In this document: piece by piece, positions 57,042 to 64,000 of the stretch
Layout: each line of letters opens with the position of its first letter
Numbering within the stretch: position 1 is the stretch's first letter
Assembly: GCA_002946415.1 (NCBI GenBank)
Contig: NJPS01000048.1
Location: 1,612,001 to 1,676,000, forward strand
DNA from: Rutstroemia sp. NJR-2017a BVV2
Taxonomy: Eukaryota > Ascomycota > Leotiomycetes > Helotiales > Rutstroemiaceae
Direction: 5' to 3'
Length of the DNA stretch: 64,000 nt
Program-made: the position numbers and the translations under genes
Notes under the pieces: model-generated
Databases searched by the model: none
What the model saw: only the letters and a program-made list of their open reading frames with translations
Told to the model about the DNA's origin: nothing

Positions 57042-57069
57042 CACGAACCACGAACCACGAACCACGAAC
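57042..57069. repeat. (CACGAAC)4 minisatellite
   Basis: Four perfect 7 bp units in tandem inside the gene-poor region. Confidence 0.9.
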
Positions 57070-60000
57070 TACAGAACAGTCAAACAGGAAGCATACGAGG
57101 CGAGGTCACCACTGACCATCAAGCTCAAGGGAGAAGGTGTTGTCCGGACGGATAGACGGGTCTGCTAGCATGCCTTAGTACGACGATATAAATATTCATT
57201 ATTCAATATGATGCCACCGTACGCAGTCGCTGCAGCACTACTTTGCCCAAGCTTTTTCCAGCACCTGCTTTCGTACTACTCCCAGGACTGGCCAAATCAA
57301 GAATTGCATGAAAGAAATACCCGACTTCCACTGCTTGATCCGTCCCTCCAGACTATAGCACTTGTACAAGTACAAGCGACTAGGAAGACCATGGCGCATT
57401 CGGTCCAGGAGGTTATAACTTATCAGCTCGTAATCAGTTGGCTGCAGCAGGGTCGGAGGGAAAATACTTATCTAGGATTGCTGGGTGGCGGACCAAGACT
57501 CAAGCACACAGTTTGGCCAAAAGCAGCACTGATGTTTCGCCTTGCCATGAAAATTGCACAATTTGCAGGGTTCAGACCACATGGGCCGAGCATCAGCTCT
57601 CCTCTGGCGGGCACCATTCGCCGTCTTCATTGGCTGGTGTGGGAGGTTAAGGACGGAGCCTTATGACGAGGTTCCTGACTTTTCCTTGACCGGTTATGCT
57701 GATCGTTGCGCTTGCACCTGCACTTGCACCGCCATCTTTTCTTAATTTCCATCTTAATTCCGTCCGGTGGGCTGGCATTTGGTATTGCGACTTGCAGGCT
57801 CGGAGCGAGTTTTACGAGCGATAACACCGAAAGGTTTGGGGCCTTGCGATATCGAAACATGTGAACGGCAATGCATTGATATACCTCTGGCCTGGTGATA
57901 TAGGCGTCGACCAAGTTGGAATCACATCGCTGCGCCCTTGCAGAAGGATTGAGGGGAAGTTCGAATACTCTGTATGCGAATATGCGAAAGTGTCATCGAT
58001 GCAGCTTGGATCCACCATGATTGTACACCTACGGACGTACAGCGCGGTAATGTATGTATGGCCTCATGAGTCTCATGAACCCCTCAGTGATGGTGATTAA
58101 ACGCATTCGATACGTGCAGCAAGTGAATACGTTATGCTTTCCTTTCTCCAAATTGAAACTCCACACTGCCTGCTTCAAGCTGCCTGATAGAGATATACCA
58201 CGGCACATTGCCGAACGTATTCGGTGCAGTATCTACGAAGCATCCTTGGACCTTGGTACAGTAGTCTTATCTCCATACTGTTATGCTCCATATGCATGAA
58301 CCTCCGTTGTTGCGACAAAAAAAACATTTCCCTCCCAAGCAACACCCTTGCTCCGAGCGCGTCATGGCTCGTAGCTTTTTTCTGTGTGTGTATCCGTAAA
58401 GTGTAGAACCTAGCCTGACACTTTGAGAAATTTCCGACGGCACCGAAATCCATCCATCCATCGCTACGAAACGGCCAATCCTGCTGAGGTCCTCGACTCA
58501 ACCGACTGCATTGTCTCTTCTGGTGTTTCTGGGGATTGCCCAGCGGCGCCAAGGAAGGGACTCAGGAAACAAGGTGCTAAATGAGAGGCTGCGATAACCT
58601 GTAAAGAAACGGGTCTCCAATGATGCCATGGTCTCGTGTTTCCCTGTCTCCTCTGAATGGAAACCACACAGGAGCGGTGAAGGTTGGGGGTTGAGAATTT
58701 GAGAATTTGAGGTGCAGCGCGTGTTTATAATTGGATATCACGATGTGTGCCAACACAGCAAAAGGCTTCGTCAATTTGTTCAATGCTTTGGATCTAACGT
58801 CTTTTCCCTCTTTTCCCCCTGCTGCTTGCTACTCAATTTGACCACGAGACCTCGTAACATCACAATTATCAGTCAACGGCGTCTAAATACAGTTCGGAAC
58901 GACCACAATTCGGGTTCTTTGTCGGTGGCAGGGTAAATTGATGTGCAGGTAAGGTAAGGTAAAATAGCTGTGCAAAGCGGTGCCATGCAAATGCAGAGTG
59001 GTGTAATTGATGAGAAGGATGAGGCCCGCTGTTGGTTGGTCTTGCCTCCTGGTCACTTCTCTTCTCCTCCTCTTGTATCTATCCTCTTTAGGAAAAATCT
59101 CCTCGACCTCCAATCACGATATGTGGTCTTGTAAGAGGTTGCGGGGAGTAACTACTCTTTTTCCCTTCAACTATCAGTAGGCCCAGGGATAATTCCGATG
59201 TGATTGATGGATAGGGAGTTGCCGTCGTAGTTGTAGCTGTAGTCGCAGTCGTACTATGTGTGCACTTCGAACTCCAGCTGCCTCTTAACATACATACTTA
59301 CTATACCTACCTGCCCCTCCCTCTTCCCTTGTCTCCCGAGGTCGTCTACGTCTTGCTTGCATCTCGAACTTGACTATTCTTGCTTCCACTTGCCTTAGAC
59401 TCTTGACGAAGGTGTTCTGCATCTGCAGCTGCAATCATCCTTCATCCTTCCATTTCCATACCCCTTCAGACGCACCAACCCTACATTTCTCCAGACTCTA
59501 TACCTGCACCCTACATAGCTGTTTCGAGGTACCGTTCTATTACCGCTGACTATACTATGGTCGATTTGAAATAAGTTGTTTTTAGGAGTACTTCCCAGCA
59601 GCGGACGTCCAAGCTTCAGCAGCAAACACAGCCTAGCGATAGCGCCTCCATTCATACATCCTGCCCAGTCTACGTATGGTATATTCCGAACACAGAGTGA
59701 GTCCCTTGTTCCTTGTTCCTTGCTCCCCTCTCAGAGGGCAGGTGGTAAGGCTAGAGCTTCTTCTAAGAGAGAGGGAAAGCCAAGGTCAAACGGTCGTACC
59801 AAGTATAGAGTTTTTCGTATACCAGACCGAACTGCCCAGCATGCAGAGCTACCCCCTCGCTCCTGGCTGGAAATAAACATCCGCCGTCGAATCTTTATAA
59901 TCTTGAGGACAAGGCGTTCAGCGCTGACTGTGTCGCATGGAGAAAGGAAAAGGGACAGGAAAGGCTAAACTAAACACAGCACGGCGAAAGGAAGCAAGAC

Positions 60001-60070
60001 ATTGGCATTGGCAATTGTCAATTGGCAATTATACCTCCACCTTTCACCACCCCGAGGTTCTCACTCCACC

Positions 60071-60114
60071 GACCAGCGGACCAACCAGCGGACCAGCCAG
60101 CGGACCAGCCAGCA
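60071..60114. repeat. GACCAGCCAGCG 12-mer tandem repeat
   Basis: One partial 8 bp unit followed by three 12 bp units differing by one or two bases, in the region upstream of PLC. Confidence 0.85.
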
Positions 60115-60127
60115 TCCGAGTCCCGAT

Positions 60128-60175
60128 ATTCTCATTCTCATTCTCATTCTCACTCTCATTCTCATTCTCACTCTC
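60128..60175. repeat. (ATTCTC)n hexanucleotide tract
   Basis: Eight 6 bp units, six ATTCTC and two ACTCTC, forming a pure pyrimidine-plus-A tract on the + strand. Confidence 0.9.
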
Positions 60176-60825
60176 GCCATATACAAGTGCAGAGAAGAGA
60201 CTACGAAGTACAGGATTACTTCTGTATAGAGCTTGGGGAAATAATAATCAATTATCGGCTTGGCAGAATCCCATCGCCCACAAGTCTCATCCCATCCATC
60301 CCATCTATTCCCTATTCCATTCATCCCATCTCATCCCACTAAACCTACCCAACACCAATACCCAAACGGGGCGAACTGGGGAAGACTATCTATTACCAAA
60401 TCCACCCTAGGACTACGCCTACCCACCGCTGGGCTGCTTTAACCGGCGCACATCCGTTAGACTCGCGGATCTTTTAGCTGTGCGCTTGTACCTTCGTACC
60501 TATAAACTTGTTAAGTCATTGCTGGGCTGGCTGAGCGCTACCTAAATTTACCTGCACAGTCAGAAATCGCTTTTTCCCCCTTCTTACCAAGCAGGAACTG
60601 GTAACGATTATCACACAAACCGATTATTGAAGCAATCTGCTGGCACTCTGCTGGCAACTTTGGTCATTTCGTCTTCATTGTTCATCTTTCTGACGCCTTC
60701 TGACGAGTGTTCCATTGCTCATCCAAAGTCCCAAAGGGGAAAGGAAACAGAAAAGCTGAGAGAGCTTTCGGTACTTCTTACCTCACTGCGAAGGACCCTG
60801 CTACTATTATTGTCTGCAGCGTGCT

Positions 60826-60893
60826 GGACCTTGCACCTTGCACCTAGCACCTTACCTGCACCTTGCACCTTGCACCTGCCACCTACACACCTC
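60826..60893. repeat. CACCTTG/CACCTAG degenerate repeats
   Basis: At least seven imperfect copies of a GCACCT(T) word in 68 bp, about 0.9 kb before the PLC start. Confidence 0.7.
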
Positions 60894-61726
60894 CTTGTTC
60901 GACCACCGCACGCACGTACGCACGCACACCACCACACCACACCAAACCACACACATCACACCAACGTAACTCAACTCTCCTCAAATTCGCATTCACCTCT
61001 AAGAAAAACAACTCACTCCTTTATTTTGCCGGTACATTACGACTTTCATTGATAACTTGCTCTGTTTCTTCCCTTCAATTCACTGCCATTCAGTCATTAT
61101 CAGTTATCACCCAGTTCCAGACAATGTTAAAGAGAGAAAGCAATTGAATCGTCAGACCACTTGATTGCCGCAAATGCGATAAGAAGAAAGCAGAAATCCA
61201 GGAATTCACAAATCCAGAAATAAAGCAGAAACGCAGAACCCGCTGTTCCTCCTGCACCTGCCTGCACCTTTCCGCGAACATCGAATTTCAACGCAGAAAC
61301 CCCCACCAAGAATAAACCCCATTCCAAAAGGTTACATACATACCTTGCAACCCCCAGTCAAAAAAAATAACCACAACCACAACCACGCAATTTCACCTCC
61401 TTCCAACGAGAATCTCTAAAAAGTTCCTTCCCCGTCCACAATAAGCAACCTGCAGCTGCGATTACCTGCGATCGAATGCAAGATCTTCCAGATCCGAAGT
61501 CTCATTGACACCTACGCATGATACGAAATTGCACAAAAGGAAAGTAATTACAAGGTTCGGCGCAACCAATTGCATTTCCGCTTCCTCTCGTCCAGAAACT
61601 CGCCCTCGCCGACTACCACCCATACAAACCCTTAAAGATATGCGCTCAATCATAGCTACATGGTTTTGTGTTTCAATCCCCGTCTTCAGCTATTAAGTGA
61701 TCTTACCAGCTGCGCCATTGACACTG

Positions 61727-61759
61727 ATTCACTTCCTTTTTCTGAAGAAGGAAGTGAAT
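61727..61759 (+). promoter_or_regulatory. Perfect 12 bp hairpin just upstream of the PLC start
   Basis: ATTCACTTCCTT (61727-61738) and AAGGAAGTGAAT (61748-61759) are exact inverted repeats with a 9 nt loop, ending 16 bp before the ATG at 61776. If transcribed, it forms a strong stem in the 5' leader. Confidence 0.55.
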
Positions 61760-61775
61760 GTGTTTTGATAAAACC

Positions 61776-64000
61776 ATGTCTCTGTCGTCGAGCCCCAACT
61801 TACCTCCCCCCTCGCGACATTCTCCACAACAACAATTCTCTCCGCAAACTCCCTCGCATCCTTCTCTATCGCAGCGAAGAACCTCCTCCGCCCATCAACG
61901 TACCATATCTCGTGTGCGAACCGACTTCCTCCCTTCTATAACCTCCGCGCCATCCGTACCCATGTCTGCATCATCCGTCACAACCTCAAGTTCTGTGCAA
62001 GCATCACCAATGATGTCACCAGAAACTACGCAGGTCACTACCAACAACTCATCATTACAGGTCTCCCCAGAGGGCCCGCGTGGTCGTGAGTCAGAGGTGC
62101 GACCACCTCCCTTCGAACTCCCCGAATCGATTTGCCCAACCGTTTCCCGAAAACCTAGCCAGAATGCCATGAACGAAGCCCTCAGTGGCAACAAGACGCC
62201 AGGCCTAATGAGAAGATTGTCGAATAAACTCACCAGGAGGCAGTCACAAACTACGAGTCGGGATCAGAGCACAGGCCCTGCCGTCATTCGCCGACGGAGA
62301 AGCGAGAGTACCCATCCTACTCCAGAGGCACTCAGAGGGGCAGCAGCGTTCGATTCGGAGGACGAAATTAGTGAAGACGGCAGAGAGGAACCACTCTATG
62401 CGTTGGGAATAGATGGGTTTCGTGACAATTATCCAAGCTCAGCTGTTTCAATCGCTGGCTCTTCAACCGCCGGCTCCAGCTCGGGACAGGGACCGGGAAC
62501 GGGGCCAGTCATACCATCAATTCTACTTCAAGGAACAACTATGACTAAAGTTACAAAGAAGAAACAAAAGTTACTTACATTGGTTCTTGATTCCGAAAGT
62601 GCCAAGGTCTCGTGGGACAAGAACAGGCTATCCAAATCCTTCTATATCGACGACATTAAGGATATTCGAGTTGGCGCCGATGCACGAAACTACCGTCAAG
62701 AATTTGGCATTGAGGTCGAACACGAACCCCGCTTCTTCTCTATCTTGTATGCTGTACCAGATAGATCCAATGGCCGTTCACAAAAAGTTATGCATCTCAT
62801 TGCCGGCGATGATCAGACCTTCGATCTTTGGACCACAACCCTTGACGCCATTTCGAAACATCGACAGGAACTTATGACATCTCTCACTTCTTTCCACGAG
62901 AAGGCTGTCAGAGCTTATTGGCGATCAGAAATGAGCAAATTATTTGCTGATAGGCCTCATGCAGAAGATGAGGAGGACCTCGACCTTACCGGGGTTGAGC
63001 GTCTTTGCAAAAACCTCCACATTCATACCTCATCTAATTACTTGAGATCTAGGTTTCGAAAGGCTGATGTCACCGGTACCGGTCGATTGAACTTTGCTGA
63101 ATTCCAGGAATTCGTCAAGCTTATGAAACGAAGAAACGATATTCGCGACATCTACACAGAACTTACCTCTGATGCGGAAAAAGGTCTTACCTTAAATGAA
63201 TTCCTCACCTTCCTCGCCGCTACTCAAGGTGAAAATATCGACAGTGACCGAGCCAAATGGGAAGCCATCTTCGCGAAGTTCACCAGACGATCAAAATCAC
63301 GGGATCTGTTCCAGCAGACAGGCGAGCCTTCGAGAATGAGTGAAGAAGCTCTAGCTACCTTTCTTACATCCGTCCACAACATGCCGCTCGAGAATGCACC
63401 TGAAACTTTTACGCTTGATCGACCCCTTCATGAGTATTTCATCTCCAGCTCGCACAACACTTATCTTTTAGGGCGACAGGTCGCTGGTGAATCGAGTGTT
63501 GAGGCTTACATTTCTGCCCTTTCTAGAGGATGCAGATGTGTCGAAGTGGATTGCTGGGATGGCAAAGATGGGCGACCAATTGTTGTACACGGACATACAA
63601 GAACGACATCTATTTTGTTTGCTGACGTTATGACTACCATTGCAAAATATGCATTTGTCAAATCCAAATTCCCGCTTTGGATTTCTCTTGAAGTCCACTG
63701 CTCGGACGCTCAACAAGCTTTGATGGCCCAAATCATCAAGGATACCTGTGGTGCAGCCCTCGTCACTGAACCTCTAGATCCTTCGGCCGAAGTGCTTCCT
63801 ACACCATCTCAACTCCTGGGCCGAATTCTAATCAAGGTCAGGAAGCCTCGAATTTTCCAGGAATTGCCTGTGAAATCGAACGGCCGCCAACGTGGTAACA
63901 GCCTTAGCTCGCCTCGCATATCTGCTATACAGCTCGATGGTCCTGGAGTTTCCAGTGGTGTGTCCCTTCCAAATTCCAAAACTTGGACCACAAGTTCTAC
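61776..64000 (+). CDS. PLC1: Phosphoinositide-specific phospholipase C, 3' truncated by window edge
   Basis: Hydrolyses PI(4,5)P2 to IP3 and diacylglycerol and so drives fungal Ca2+ signalling. The frame is open from the ATG at 61776 to the edge without a stop or needed intron (741 codons). A second in-frame ATG is at 61962; I prefer the first because the intervening sequence is in frame and similarly Ser/Pro-rich. Seen: residues 1-245 disordered; about 250-370 a PH-like domain (KKKQKLLTLVLDSESAKVSWDKNRLSKSFYIDDIKDIRVGADARNY); about 395-535 EF-hand-like helices (SRFRKADVTGTGRLNFAEFQEFVKLM); from about 548 the catalytic X domain, with EYFISSSHNTYLLGRQ (active His/Asn), CVEVDCWDGKDGRPIVVHGHT (Ca2+ ligands and second His) and PLWISLEVHCS. 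The Y and C2 domains lie outside the window. Confidence 0.93.
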   Translation, partial: MSLSSSPNLPPPSRHSPQQQFSPQTPSHPSLSQRRTSSAHQRTISRVRTDFLPSITSAPSVPMSASSVTTSSSVQASPMMSPETTQVTTNNSSLQVSPEGPRGRESEVRPPPFELPESICPTVSRKPSQNAMNEALSGNKTPGLMRRLSNKLTRRQSQTTSRDQSTGPAVIRRRRSESTHPTPEALRGAAAFDSEDEISEDGREEPLYALGIDGFRDNYPSSAVSIAGSSTAGSSSGQGPGTGPVIPSILLQGTTMTKVTKKKQKLLTLVLDSESAKVSWDKNRLSKSFYIDDIKDIRVGADARNYRQEFGIEVEHEPRFFSILYAVPDRSNGRSQKVMHLIAGDDQTFDLWTTTLDAISKHRQELMTSLTSFHEKAVRAYWRSEMSKLFADRPHAEDEEDLDLTGVERLCKNLHIHTSSNYLRSRFRKADVTGTGRLNFAEFQEFVKLMKRRNDIRDIYTELTSDAEKGLTLNEFLTFLAATQGENIDSDRAKWEAIFAKFTRRSKSRDLFQQTGEPSRMSEEALATFLTSVHNMPLENAPETFTLDRPLHEYFISSSHNTYLLGRQVAGESSVEAYISALSRGCRCVEVDCWDGKDGRPIVVHGHTRTTSILFADVMTTIAKYAFVKSKFPLWISLEVHCSDAQQALMAQIIKDTCGAALVTEPLDPSAEVLPTPSQLLGRILIKVRKPRIFQELPVKSNGRQRGNSLSSPRISAIQLDGPGVSSGVSLPNSKTWTTSS

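Larger units (their letters stand above)
48723..61775. other. 13 kb gene-poor region upstream of PLC
   Basis: No intact gene is supported. Contents: a broken chromodomain relic (49803-49980), an imperfect foldback element (51122-51239), simple repeats (52526, 57042, 60071, 60128 and 60826), and a CT/CA-rich 2-3 kb segment before PLC that should include its promoter and leader. Many open frames of 60-160 codons occur (for example 52052-52537, Lys/Arg-rich; 57208-57666), but they carry no recognisable domain, and stops fall at random in their neighbourhoods. GC content varies, with an AT-rich part at about 50280-50780. Confidence 0.5.

Noticed and set aside
57208..57666. 152-codon open frame with helical appearance
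   Set aside because: No recognisable family and no supporting exon structure; isolated in the gene-poor region.
61676..61735. tRNA-like sequence on the minus strand with a good A box (TGGCGCAGCTGG) and a B-box-like GATTGAAAC
   Set aside because: The D-stem does not pair properly, no 5+7 anticodon arm or matching acceptor stem can be formed, and A-to-B spacing is about 5 nt too short. At most a decayed fragment.
1..64000. CRISPR arrays, operons, bacterial or viral genes
   Set aside because: None seen. The tandem repeats have no spacer structure, and gene organisation with spliceosomal introns is eukaryotic throughout.

Overview
The window is nuclear DNA of a filamentous ascomycete (Pezizomycotina). 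The evidence is short spliceosomal introns (mostly about 48-86 bp) with GTRNGT donors, CTAAC/CTAAT-type branch sites and YAG acceptors, monocistronic genes on both strands, CT-rich promoters, and typical fungal families such as a siderophore transporter, RAMP4/Ysy6, a large repeat coiled-coil protein and PLC. Leotiomycetes (Helotiales, Botrytis/Sclerotinia-like) is my best guess from general protein resemblance, held weakly.

Layout: the left edge holds the 3' two thirds of a siderophore-type MFS transporter (41-1464). A compact housekeeping block follows (3.0-11.2 kb): a small predicted mitochondrial membrane protein, RAMP4/Ysy6, a SMAP-domain lysine-rich protein, AP-3 delta adaptin and EMC2. 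After 2.6 kb of non-coding DNA comes a proline-rich/coiled-coil protein with a C-terminal ubiquitin-like domain (13.8-16.5 kb), then a 3.6 kb gene-free stretch with two G-quadruplex motifs. Ribosomal protein eL27 lies head-to-head with a 2476-residue coiled-coil protein carrying about 30 tandem repeats (20.1-28.8 kb). Mitochondrial seryl-tRNA synthetase, a tRNA-Arg(UCU) gene, a BTB protein, an SDR oxidoreductase and an unassigned fungal protein follow (29.2-38.2 kb). Next come an eroded gene (about 39.7-40.9 kb), a calponin-homology protein, a GEN1/Yen1-like resolvase and the dynactin Arp10/11 subunit (41-48.7 kb). A 13 kb gene-poor stretch with a broken retrotransposon chromodomain and simple repeats leads to the 5' part of a phosphoinositide phospholipase C (61776 to the right edge).

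The most striking object is the tRNA-Arg(UCU) gene at 31004-31140. It folds perfectly only after removing 65 bp that look exactly like a spliceosomal intron (GTAAGT donor, CTAAC branch site, CCAG acceptor). This intron sits in the T-arm between positions 53 and 54, not at the canonical 37/38 site. Its terminal G recreates the internal B box and a T7 Pol III terminator follows, so the gene may still be transcribed.

The genes do not form one pathway. Several serve the secretory and endomembrane system (RAMP4, EMC2, AP-3 delta, dynactin Arp10/11), two serve mitochondria, and most neighbouring pairs are divergent with short shared promoters. Several coding sequences begin with extremely small exons (2, 3, 5, 7 and 14 nt).
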